A stretch of 64,000 nt of DNA from DATFJT01 sp965230755. Its GTDB lineage: Bacteria; Bacteroidota; Bacteroidia; Chitinophagales; Saprospiraceae. Where the stretch lies: assembly GCA_965230755.1 (NCBI GenBank), contig CBDDLT010000005.1, positions 1 to 64,000 of the forward strand, in the 5' to 3' direction. This document shows positions 25,805-33,805 of this stretch, piece by piece. Under the pieces are notes generated by a model that saw nothing but the letters and a program-made list of their open reading frames with translations, was not told the DNA's origin and did no database searches. The position numbers and the translations under genes were made by a program. Each line of letters begins with the position of its first letter. Position 1 is the first letter of the stretch.

Positions 25805-26391
25805 TGTGTTTTGATGCAGTCGTGGCTTATGAAGCCTTAGCCTTTCTCCTAGGCTTAATTTATATTTTCCGTGCTTCAAGGAAGAAATGGGATGCATGGG
25901 TTTTCGGAATCCTTTCTTGCTTGCTCTGGGCCTGGCTGAGTTACACCCACTACAAACTCCTTGCAGATGCCGTGCTACAGCTCTTTTATGTAGCAATGGG
26001 TGTTTATGGATTGGTCGAATGGAAAAGGAAGTCAGAGTCTAAGACGCTCGAAATCTCTAGACTGAATTTGTCTGAGCTAAGCTTCTATGGAATCCCTGCA
26101 CTTATCATAAGCTTTATATATGCCTATTGCTTAAGCTCTTATACCGAAGCCAATATACCCATCCTCGATAGTTTGACAACGGTATTTTCTATTCTCGCTA
26201 CTTACTGGATGATTCAAAGAAAAATTGAGAACTGGATTTTTTGGATCGTATTGAACAGTATTTACATCTATATTTACGCCAGTGTAAAAGCCTATTTCTT
26301 TGTTTTGATGATGATCATTTATATAACAATGTCTGTATATGGATGGATATCTTGGAAAAAGGAATTAGACCGAAATCATCCTTCCAAGTGA
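25804..26391 (+). CDS. pnuC: Nicotinamide riboside transporter PnuC
   Basis: 195 residues with about seven membrane helices. Family motifs are WDAWVFGILSCLLWAWLSY, LFYVAMGVYGLVEWKRK near the middle and MIIYITMSVYGWISWKK at the C-terminus. PnuC proteins move nicotinamide riboside by facilitated diffusion, with phosphorylation in the cytoplasm trapping it for NAD synthesis. The ATG overlaps the stop codon of the OmpA gene by one base (TAATG), so it is translationally coupled. An NAD-precursor transporter lying just ahead of the Na+-NQR operon is suggestive, though the two are probably separate transcripts. Confidence 0.9.
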   Translation: MCFDAVVAYEALAFLLGLIYIFRASRKKWDAWVFGILSCLLWAWLSYTHYKLLADAVLQLFYVAMGVYGLVEWKRKSESKTLEISRLNLSELSFYGIPALIISFIYAYCLSSYTEANIPILDSLTTVFSILATYWMIQRKIENWIFWIVLNSIYIYIYASVKAYFFVLMMIIYITMSVYGWISWKKELDRNHPSK

Positions 26392-26495
26392 AAGCTAACA
26401 AAGCGGTAAGAATCAACTCTTTCCCTTCTATCTAGATTCGATCTAAATAGCCACAATATAGCCTTTATTTAATTACAAAAACTTAAATACTATGT

Positions 26496-26503
26496 TATCT
26501 TAG
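26496..26503 (+). promoter_or_regulatory. Possible -7 element for the nqr operon
   Basis: TATCTTAG, one mismatch from TAnnTTTG and similar to the TACCTTAG ahead of porP/sprF. No good -33 TTG is seen at the right distance. An imperfect palindrome (TAGATTCGATCTA, 26433-26445) lies about 50 bases upstream. Confidence 0.3.
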
Positions 26504-26540
26504 CGGCAATTTGTGTAAAGTCTTATTAAATCATAGAATC

Positions 26541-28160
26541 TTGAAAAATATTTCAGTCGTTTTAATTCTGATTTACTTTCTTCTTCAAGGCCCATTTTTA
26601 ATGGCGAATGGAGGTAGTTCTGTATTCTCAGGGCCATTTTTTCTTCTAATGGTCATCTTAGCTTTGTTTCTATTAGCCATTTTACTCATGGGTGAAAGGC
26701 TTATTGGTATTGAGGCCAAAAACATAAAGGGTACGGAAAATCACAATCTTTCTATTCTACCGAATATGAAAGATATAAAGGGAGCTGGAAAATCAGATGT
26801 TTCAGCTAGAGGTGAACAGACAGTTAGACTTAAAAAAGGGATGAATATCAATTTAGAGGGCAAGCCCTCTGATCAAATTACTGAGGTGCAGTGCTCTAGA
26901 TATGCGATAAAGCCCACTGACTTTTTGGGTATCTCTCCTATTCCAAAGTTATTCAAGAACGTTGGAGACAATGTTTTGGCGGGAGAACCATTATTTTTTG
27001 ATAAAAAGAATCCGAATATCAAATACGTAGCTCCAGTCAGTGGAGAACTGATTGAGCTTAATCGAGGAGAGAAGCGAAGGGTAGAAGAATTGGTCATTCT
27101 AGCTGATAAAGAAATACAACATTTTGATCACGGTATTCCGGAATCTCTGGACAGGGAAAAAATCATTGAATTCCTTCTGAACACAGGAGCTTGGACTTTG
27201 ATCAAACAAAGACCTTACGGAATTACTCCTGATTTCGAAGTGGTGCCAAGCAATATTTTTGTAAGTACATTTGACACTGCGCCTTTCGCGCCAAATTCTG
27301 CCCTTGTGGTACAAGGTAACGAAGCCGCAATTCAAAAAGCTTTGGAAATACTGGGAACGCTTACTACTGGTAAGGTATATCTGGGCATGAATGGAAAACA
27401 ACCAGAGTTGTCTTCTTATTTTGATTCTGACTCAGCCAAAAAGGTGTGGTTTAAAGGTCCTCACCCAGCTGGGAATGTTGGAGTTCAAATTCATCATATT
27501 TCTCCCTTGAGAAAGGATGAAACTGTTTGGACACTAGGTCTTCAGGAATTAATCAGCTTAGGTAGACTATTCACGGATGGTATTTTTGATTCTTCTAGAA
27601 TAATTAGTGTTGGTGGATCCATGTTGAACAATCCACGACACATAAAGACCCATATAGGTGCTAGTGTTTCTGATGTAATGAAGCATTTTGACGGCCTTAC
27701 TGGCAATGAGCGTTTTGTTTCCGGTGATGTCTTATCCGGAGATAAGGTTTCAGACTCGGGATATTTGGGATTCTTCCACGATCAAATTACTGTACTGGAA
27801 GAAGGAGATTATTATGAGGCTTTCGGTTGGTTGGTACCACAAAAACTTAGACCGAGTGCTTCTCGAACTTTTCCTAATTTCCTTTTCAAGGACATCAATT
27901 ATAAGGCTGATACTAACACCCACGGTGAAAATCGTGCATTTGTAGTTACAGGTCAATACGAAAAAGTATTGCCGATGGATATATATCCACAGCAGCTTTT
28001 TAAGTCAATTCTGACGAATGACTTTGAAAAAATGGAAGGACTGGGTATTCGAGAATTGGTGGAAGAAGATGTTGCCTTGTGTGAATTCGTGTGCACATCT
28101 AAAATGCCACTCCAGAAAATCTTGAGACAGGGTCTTGAGGAAGTAAGAGAACAAGGATAA
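26541..28160 (+). CDS. nqrA: Na+-translocating NADH:quinone reductase subunit A with N-terminal membrane extension
   Basis: The NqrA core begins at about VRLKKGMNINLEGKP (26823 onward) and carries HPAGNVGVQIHHI and the usual C-terminal CEFVCTSKMPLQKILRQGLE. Upstream the frame stays open for some 90 further codons: TTG 26541 would give MKNISVVLILIYFLLQGPFLMANGG, a signal-like helix, followed by a second strong helix (FFLLMVILALFLLAILLMG) and a linker. NqrA is normally a peripheral cytoplasmic subunit, so this anchor is unusual. Other starts are ATG 26601 and ATG 26766; the last would give a conventional NqrA. First gene of nqrABCDEF. Confidence 0.85.
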   Translation: MKNISVVLILIYFLLQGPFLMANGGSSVFSGPFFLLMVILALFLLAILLMGERLIGIEAKNIKGTENHNLSILPNMKDIKGAGKSDVSARGEQTVRLKKGMNINLEGKPSDQITEVQCSRYAIKPTDFLGISPIPKLFKNVGDNVLAGEPLFFDKKNPNIKYVAPVSGELIELNRGEKRRVEELVILADKEIQHFDHGIPESLDREKIIEFLLNTGAWTLIKQRPYGITPDFEVVPSNIFVSTFDTAPFAPNSALVVQGNEAAIQKALEILGTLTTGKVYLGMNGKQPELSSYFDSDSAKKVWFKGPHPAGNVGVQIHHISPLRKDETVWTLGLQELISLGRLFTDGIFDSSRIISVGGSMLNNPRHIKTHIGASVSDVMKHFDGLTGNERFVSGDVLSGDKVSDSGYLGFFHDQITVLEEGDYYEAFGWLVPQKLRPSASRTFPNFLFKDINYKADTNTHGENRAFVVTGQYEKVLPMDIYPQQLFKSILTNDFEKMEGLGIRELVEEDVALCEFVCTSKMPLQKILRQGLEEVREQG

Positions 28161-28196
28161 AAAGAACAGAATTGGTGATATTATAACATTGGCTTG

Positions 28197-29453
28197 ATGA
28201 GCAAATTGATAGATAGATTAAAGAAAATAGAACCGGATAAAAAGAAATCTCCATTCTTGCACACCTTATATGATGGATTCTTTACCTTCTTTTATACACC
28301 GAACAGTGTAACATCTGGTAAAGGAGTACATATTAGAGACGGTATGGACCTTAAAAGAACAATGGTTTTTGTTGTTTTGGCCCTGCAGTTGTGTTATGTC
28401 TTCGGAACATATAATATTGGCCACCAACATTTTGTGGCCTTAGGAGAACATTTAGGATTTTTGAGTGGATTCCACCTCAAATTAGCCTTCGGATTGACGA
28501 AAATGCTTCCGATATTCATTGTAACTCATGTCGTTGGGTTGGGAATAGAGTTTTATTTCGCCGCCAAAAAAGGACATGCTATTGAGGAGGGATTCCTAGT
28601 CTCAGGAGCACTAATACCTTTGATCATGCCGCCTGATATTCCACTTTGGATATTGGCAGTAGCAGTGGCTTTCGCAGTGATCATCGGTAAAGAGGCATTT
28701 GGTGGAACAGGTATGAATATTTGGAATGTTGCACTATTAGCTAGGGTATTTGTATTCTTTGCCTACCCTACTACCATTTCAGGTGATCAGGTTTGGGTTG
28801 CCGGATTGGAAAGCGCAAGCCCAGGAGCTGCAGTGGATTATGGATGGTTCGAGTTGAACGTACTCAATCCACTTTTCAACGCACTGGGTTGGGCAGGCTT
28901 CGATCCCAGCACTGCGGTGATCGATGGATATACCGGTGCTACGCCACTTGGTATTGCCGCCTATGAGGGATGGGCTGGAGTTTCTCAAGTCTATTCCGAA
29001 TCTCAACTATTTTGGGGTGCCATTCCAGGATCTGTAGGTGAGACGAGCAAGCCGCTTATCATCGCAGGAGCTATCATGCTTATTGCTACTGGTATCGCAT
29101 CTTGGAGAATCATAGTCTCTATGTTGATAGGAGGTGTTCTTACAGCGATGTTATTCAACCTTTGGGGCGCTACACCATTTTTACAAGTTCCTTGGTTGTC
29201 TCACATATATATGGGAAGTTTTCTGTTTGCTATGGCTTTTATGGCAACAGACCCAGTTACAGCATCCGGAACCAATACTGGAAAATGGATCTACGGATTT
29301 CTGATCGGATCCATAGGTATGATCATCAGAGTATTGAATCCGGCATATCCGGAGGGATGGATGTTGGCGATTTTATTTTTAAACACTTTTGCGCCTCTTA
29401 TAGACCATTATGTCTTGAGCGCTAACATGAAAAAAAGATTGAACCGTGCATAA
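28197..29453 (+). CDS. nqrB: Na+-translocating NADH:quinone reductase subunit B
   Basis: About 418 residues from ATG 28197 (a TTG one codon earlier is less likely). Integral membrane subunit with about ten helices. It holds a covalently bound FMN on the Thr of DGYTGATPLG (about residue 249) and the loop GKEAFGGTGMNIWNVALLARVF that is typical of the NqrB/RnfD family. It forms part of the sodium channel and passes electrons from NqrC toward quinone. Its 5' end is 36 bases after nqrA and its 3' end overlaps the nqrC start. Confidence 0.95.
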   Translation: MSKLIDRLKKIEPDKKKSPFLHTLYDGFFTFFYTPNSVTSGKGVHIRDGMDLKRTMVFVVLALQLCYVFGTYNIGHQHFVALGEHLGFLSGFHLKLAFGLTKMLPIFIVTHVVGLGIEFYFAAKKGHAIEEGFLVSGALIPLIMPPDIPLWILAVAVAFAVIIGKEAFGGTGMNIWNVALLARVFVFFAYPTTISGDQVWVAGLESASPGAAVDYGWFELNVLNPLFNALGWAGFDPSTAVIDGYTGATPLGIAAYEGWAGVSQVYSESQLFWGAIPGSVGETSKPLIIAGAIMLIATGIASWRIIVSMLIGGVLTAMLFNLWGATPFLQVPWLSHIYMGSFLFAMAFMATDPVTASGTNTGKWIYGFLIGSIGMIIRVLNPAYPEGWMLAILFLNTFAPLIDHYVLSANMKKRLNRA

Positions 29454-30183
29454 AACGAACTATGTTATTGTTTTTGTAACCGTAATGACTGTTTTGGTTG
29501 CGTTGATCCTTTCATTGATGTCTACCGGATTGAAAGACATTCATGACAAGAATGAATCGGTCTATAATAAAAGGGCAATCATTTCAGCGGTTAAGAACAA
29601 ATTAGACAAAAAACTGGAGGAGATGTCTGACGAAGAAGTTGCAGATATTTTTTCTAATCAAATCAAGCAATTGGTTGTTAATAGTGAGGGCAAAGTATTG
29701 AGCACAGAAGAAGTAATTGCTTTGGGCTATCCCGGAGGAACTGCGGAAAATGTGGATATGAGTGGTGAGAAGAAGAAGCCTGAGGAAAATAGAATTTATC
29801 CTCTTTTCCTCTTTGAGAAAGATGGTAAGACCAGTTATATTACTTCAGTAATTGGCAATGGACTTTGGGATGAAATTTGGGGAAATATAGCCTTGGATGA
29901 TGATTTGGAAACGATCAGTGGAGTGGCATTCGACCATAGAGCGGAGACTCCTGGTCTTGGAGCAGAAATAAAAGATAACGATGGATTTAAAAAACAGTTC
30001 ATCGGTAAAAAGATCTTAAATGCAGATGGAGAATTCGTGGGCATAAGCCTTATAAAAGGAGGTGCAAAAGACGATGATCCTCACGCTGTTGACGGTATCA
30101 CAGGAGCTACAGTTACAGCGAATGGAGTTGAAGAAATGATTAAAAGAGGAATGAAGTCATACCTCCCTTATTTTAAAAAATAA
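29446..30183 (+). CDS. nqrC: Na+-translocating NADH:quinone reductase subunit C
   Basis: 245 residues from a GTG that overlaps the nqrB stop by 8 bases. One N-terminal membrane helix (YVIVFVTVMTVLVALILSLM) anchors an FMN-binding periplasmic domain. The flavinylation motif DGITGATVTANGVEEM (about 216-231) is the site where ApbE attaches FMN through a phosphoester to Thr. The length is slightly under that of Vibrio NqrC. Essential electron carrier between the NqrF side and NqrB. Confidence 0.95.
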   Translation: MHKTNYVIVFVTVMTVLVALILSLMSTGLKDIHDKNESVYNKRAIISAVKNKLDKKLEEMSDEEVADIFSNQIKQLVVNSEGKVLSTEEVIALGYPGGTAENVDMSGEKKKPEENRIYPLFLFEKDGKTSYITSVIGNGLWDEIWGNIALDDDLETISGVAFDHRAETPGLGAEIKDNDGFKKQFIGKKILNADGEFVGISLIKGGAKDDDPHAVDGITGATVTANGVEEMIKRGMKSYLPYFKK

Positions 30184-30196
30184 AAGCTTAAGATAT

Positions 30197-30892
30197 ATGG
30201 CTGAAGTAAAAACACCCAGTGTAGAGAAGCAGCCCCTATTCGGGAAAAAGGAAAGAAAATTAATTACCGATCCTCTAAATGATAACAATCCTATTACGGT
30301 TCAAGTATTGGGGATTTGTTCAGCACTAGCGGTAACAACCTTGGTAGAAAAAGCAGTTGTTATGGCCATTGCCGTGGTATTTGTAACAACTTTCGCAAAC
30401 TTAATCACCTCCTTGTTTAGGAAACTTATCCCTAATCAGGTGCGGATGATTGTTCAACTTGTTATTATTGCTACGCTAGTGACTATAGTTGAGTTGACCC
30501 TTAAGGCGGTCAATTATCCTATTTATAAAGAGCTGTCGGTATTTATCGGATTAATCATTACCAATTGTATCATCATGGGAAGGCTGGAAGCTTTTGCTTC
30601 TTCGAATAAACCTTATGCATCCATTTTAGATGGTATTGGAAATGGACTTGGATATGGTATCATTCTTATCATTGTTGCCTTCTTCAGGGAGTTCTTTGGT
30701 AAAGGATCTATTTTCGGAATTAAAATTATTGGCCCAACGGGCGAATACATGTTGAATACGATGGAGATATCATGGTTGAGTTGGTACCAAGCCAACAACC
30801 TCATGGTGCTGTTCCCATCAGCTATGTTTGTTATTGGAATTCTGATATGGATTCACCGTGCGTGGAATCCTAAATTGGTTGACATTTCATAA
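30197..30892 (+). CDS. nqrD: Na+-translocating NADH:quinone reductase subunit D
   Basis: 231 residues; six membrane helices. Conserved NqrD/RnfE features: DPLNDNNPITVQVLGICSALAVTT near the N-terminus, IFIGLIITNCIIMGRLEAFA-type loop (here VFIGLIITNCIIMGRLEAFA), and DGIGNGLGYG. NqrD and NqrE together hold a membrane-buried iron centre bound by Cys residues (ICSA and TNCI here) that relays electrons across the membrane. It begins 13 bases after nqrC. Confidence 0.95.
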   Translation: MAEVKTPSVEKQPLFGKKERKLITDPLNDNNPITVQVLGICSALAVTTLVEKAVVMAIAVVFVTTFANLITSLFRKLIPNQVRMIVQLVIIATLVTIVELTLKAVNYPIYKELSVFIGLIITNCIIMGRLEAFASSNKPYASILDGIGNGLGYGIILIIVAFFREFFGKGSIFGIKIIGPTGEYMLNTMEISWLSWYQANNLMVLFPSAMFVIGILIWIHRAWNPKLVDIS

Positions 30893-30909
30893 TTAAAAGA
30901 CGAAGAGAA

Positions 30910-31518
30910 ATGAATGAATTATTAAATATTTTTATCAAATCGGCTTTTATTGAAAATCTGGCTTTGGCCTATTTTCTTGGGATGTGTTCTTATCTCGCCG
31001 TATCGAAGTCTGTAAATACAGCTTTTGGATTGGGCTTGGCGGTCATTTTCGTACTGGGAATAACCATGCCAATCAACTGGCTAATCAATACTTATCTTCT
31101 AAGTGAATCGGGAATTTTTGGTCTTGATCTCACCTTTTTGAGATTTATCCTGTTCATTGCCGTAATCGCTTCCATGGTACAGCTCGTAGAGATGGTAGTG
31201 GAGAAATTCTCTCCCGCATTGTACAACAGCTTGGGAATTTTCCTTCCTCTGATCACCGTAAACTGTGCTATCCTAGGAGGAAGTTTATTCATGGTTTCGA
31301 AGGAATATAACTTCGCGGAATCTGTTTCTTTTGGATTAGGAGGAGGTTTCGGGTGGTTTTTGGCCATCATTGCCATTGCAGCGATAAGAGAAAAAATACA
31401 ATATTCTAATGTTCCTCCGGCTTTAAGAGGATTAGGAATGGCATTTTTACTTACCGGTCTTATGGGAATGGCCTTTATGAGTTTAATGGGAATTGATCCC
31501 GGAGCAATAGGTTCTTAA
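30910..31518 (+). CDS. nqrE: Na+-translocating NADH:quinone reductase subunit E
   Basis: 202 residues; six membrane helices, inverted-topology partner of NqrD. Motifs: IENLALAYFLGMCSYLAVSK, LGIFLPLITVNCAILGGSLF and ALRGLGMAFLLTGLMGMAFM, all standard NqrE/RnfA. The two Cys (GMCS and VNCA) pair with those of NqrD to bind the intramembrane iron-sulfur centre. It starts 17 bases after nqrD. Confidence 0.95.
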   Translation: MNELLNIFIKSAFIENLALAYFLGMCSYLAVSKSVNTAFGLGLAVIFVLGITMPINWLINTYLLSESGIFGLDLTFLRFILFIAVIASMVQLVEMVVEKFSPALYNSLGIFLPLITVNCAILGGSLFMVSKEYNFAESVSFGLGGGFGWFLAIIAIAAIREKIQYSNVPPALRGLGMAFLLTGLMGMAFMSLMGIDPGAIGS

Positions 31519-31530
31519 AATATATTATCG

Positions 31531-32871
31531 ATGATTCTAGCAATTAATTTCGTACCTATCATATATGCGGTTCTAGTTTTTACCGCAGTAATTCTTCTTC
31601 TTTCTTTTATGTTGATTTGGGCGAGGAAGAGACTTGTACCTCAAGGTGATGTCAATATTACTATTAACGGAGATGAGGAGAATCCTCTGATTGTTAAGCC
31701 AGGTGATACTTTGCTTACAGCCCTCTCCGCTAAAAGTGTATTTCTACCTTCTGCTTGCGGAGGTGGTGGAACTTGTGCCATGTGCGAATGCCATGTTTAT
31801 GAAGGTGGAGGAGATGTTTTACCTACTGAGATGAACCACCTTACCAGAAAGCAAGCAGCCGAAAAAATGCGTTTGGCCTGTCAGGTTAAGGTTAGAGAAA
31901 ATATGAAGATTGGAATTCCGGAAGAGATTTTTGGAATTAAGAAGTTCGAATGTGAGGTAGTTTCTAACTACAATGTTGCAACCTTTATTAAGGAGTTTGT
32001 AGTGAAATTACCGGAAGGAGAGACAATGGATTTTCAGTCTGGAGGATATATTCAAATTGATGTTCCCAAAATAGAAGTGAACTACAAGGATATGGATATT
32101 ACCGCACATCCGGAACACCACCAAGATCCTCAAAGATTCAAGGATGAGTGGGACAGATGGGATCTATGGAGTCTTAAGATGAAAAATGACGAGCCTCAGT
32201 TTAGAGCCTACTCTATGGCAAATCACCCAGCTGAAGGAAATATCATCATGTTGAATATTAGAATCGCTACCCCACCCTTTAAGTGGAAAACATCCGGAGG
32301 TAAAAGAGAATGGGATGGTTATGAAGCGATCAATCCAGGGGTATGTTCTTCCTATGTATTTGGATTAAAACCCGGAGATAAGATTACTATATCTGGTCCA
32401 TATGGAGAGTTCTTCATCAAGGATACAGACAAAGAAATGGTTTACATCGGTGGTGGTGCTGGAATGGCTCCTTTGAGATCTCATTTATTTCATTTATTCC
32501 ACACATTGAAGACTACCAATAGAAAGATCAGTTACTGGTACGGAGGTAGAACGCGACAGGAGTTGTTCTATATCGATCAGTTCAGAGCTTTAGAGAGAGA
32601 ATTCCCTAATTTCAAATTCTATGTGGCTTTGGATAATCCTCTACCGGAAGACAATTGGAAAATCAAAGAAAATATCGAAGCTGATGGCGATGGATTTAAA
32701 GGATATATCATGCCAGTGCTTTACGAGCAGTACCTCGAAAATCATCCGGAACCAGAAGAAATAGAGTATTATTTCTGCGGTCCTCCGATGATGAACAAAT
32801 CGGTTATTGATTCTCTGGACAGATTAGGAGTTCCAGAAGAGAATATAGCATTCGATGACTTTGGTGGTTAA
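31531..32871 (+). CDS. nqrF: Na+-translocating NADH:quinone reductase subunit F
   Basis: 446 residues. One N-terminal helix, then a ferredoxin domain with 2Fe-2S ligands Cys76, Cys82, Cys85 and Cys117 (ACGGGGTCAMCECHV ... RLACQVK). The FAD domain follows (RAYSMANHP at about 225-235) and then the NADH-binding domain (IGGGAGMAPLRSH, YWYGGRT, YYFCGPPMM). It oxidises NADH on the cytoplasmic side and starts electron flow through the complex. Last gene of the operon; a strong terminator follows at 32881. Confidence 0.96.
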   Translation: MILAINFVPIIYAVLVFTAVILLLSFMLIWARKRLVPQGDVNITINGDEENPLIVKPGDTLLTALSAKSVFLPSACGGGGTCAMCECHVYEGGGDVLPTEMNHLTRKQAAEKMRLACQVKVRENMKIGIPEEIFGIKKFECEVVSNYNVATFIKEFVVKLPEGETMDFQSGGYIQIDVPKIEVNYKDMDITAHPEHHQDPQRFKDEWDRWDLWSLKMKNDEPQFRAYSMANHPAEGNIIMLNIRIATPPFKWKTSGGKREWDGYEAINPGVCSSYVFGLKPGDKITISGPYGEFFIKDTDKEMVYIGGGAGMAPLRSHLFHLFHTLKTTNRKISYWYGGRTRQELFYIDQFRALEREFPNFKFYVALDNPLPEDNWKIKENIEADGDGFKGYIMPVLYEQYLENHPEPEEIEYYFCGPPMMNKSVIDSLDRLGVPEENIAFDDFGG

Positions 32872-32880
32872 CGAAATCAT

Positions 32881-32915
32881 AAAAAGCCTTTACTTCTGAA
32901 AGTAAAGGCTTTTTT
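32881..32915 (+). terminator. Intrinsic terminator of the nqr operon
   Basis: A 15-base perfect stem (AAAAAGCCTTTACTT / AAGTAAAGGCTTTTT) with loop CTGA, running into a T-tract, 10 bases after the nqrF stop. Confidence 0.92.
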
Positions 32916-32967
32916 CTTGTAACTTTTTTTAGAATTTTCTGTCCCATTTAAAACTTTACTGCTTGAA

Positions 32968-33624
32968 ATGAATAGATTCTTGGTTTCCATTTGCCTATTT
33001 TTCACATGCCTCTATTCCAATGCGCAGAATGACTTCAACATCATTCCGGTTAACGATAGTATCTATGTTCACCAAAGTACTGTTGACGAAATTGCTCAAA
33101 ATGGATTGATCGTTTTAACTGATGAAGGCGTTTTGATCGTTGATCTTCCTCATGCTGCACAAGATTTAAATAAACTACTTCAATGGACAGAACAGGTGCT
33201 GAAGCAACCTGTGGCACTCGTTATCTTGAGCGATTACTATCTCGTAGCTGCTGAGAGTATTGAACTAATCAACGATTTAGGAGCTGTAGTAGGCTACCCA
33301 CAAAGCAATGCCCAAATTCAAGAGCTTTCGCTCAATCTGATGCCGATGAGCGCCTCATTTTATACGATTGGAAACTACGATTTTCAGTTATCCGGAATGA
33401 CCGACAACGGCTATAACTATATATGGTTTGCCAAAGATAAATTGCTGTATCTAAGACAGGGTTTGAGCACACAAAGTACATCCTCAAAGGACGATATTTT
33501 TGGCAATTCTATGCTTATATCCAAAATTTCCAAGGATTATACTGACTGTAAATTTATTGTCCCCAATCATGGTAACTGGGGGACCACCAAAGACATCGTC
33601 GGAGAAATACCCAATTCGAACTAA
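32968..33624 (+). CDS. Secreted metallo-beta-lactamase-fold protein lacking zinc ligands
   Basis: 218 residues with a signal peptide (ending YSNAQ). The arrangement follows subclass B1 metallo-beta-lactamases (NDSIYVHQS, GLIVLTDEGVLIVDLP, VALVILS...), but the HxHxD site reads SDYYLVA (residues 88-94). The next His is Met144 in LSGMTDN, and the Cys site is replaced by YLRQGLST. Only the last His (NHGNWG, His201) remains. It should therefore bind no catalytic zinc pair and is unlikely to hydrolyse beta-lactams. A role as a binding protein or decoy is possible; function unknown. It lies between the nqr terminator and the adhesin gene. Confidence 0.75.
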   Translation: MNRFLVSICLFFTCLYSNAQNDFNIIPVNDSIYVHQSTVDEIAQNGLIVLTDEGVLIVDLPHAAQDLNKLLQWTEQVLKQPVALVILSDYYLVAAESIELINDLGAVVGYPQSNAQIQELSLNLMPMSASFYTIGNYDFQLSGMTDNGYNYIWFAKDKLLYLRQGLSTQSTSSKDDIFGNSMLISKISKDYTDCKFIVPNHGNWGTTKDIVGEIPNSN

Positions 33625-33805
33625 AAAAACCCAATTTTCTCGGGACGTTTTTCAACCTGAAGGGGTTATATAACGTTGATATACGGTGTTCGCTATCAAT
33701 TTGCTTTATCATTGAGTTTGTTTCGATAATATTCAGTAAATTGAATGCTTTACCACTCTTGATCAACGGAATTGTGATTTTGATAGTTTGTAAGCTTTAA
33801 TAACC

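Noticed and set aside
32968..33624. Carbapenemase reading of the metallo-beta-lactamase-like gene
   Set aside because: The catalytic zinc ligands are absent, so a resistance call is not supported.
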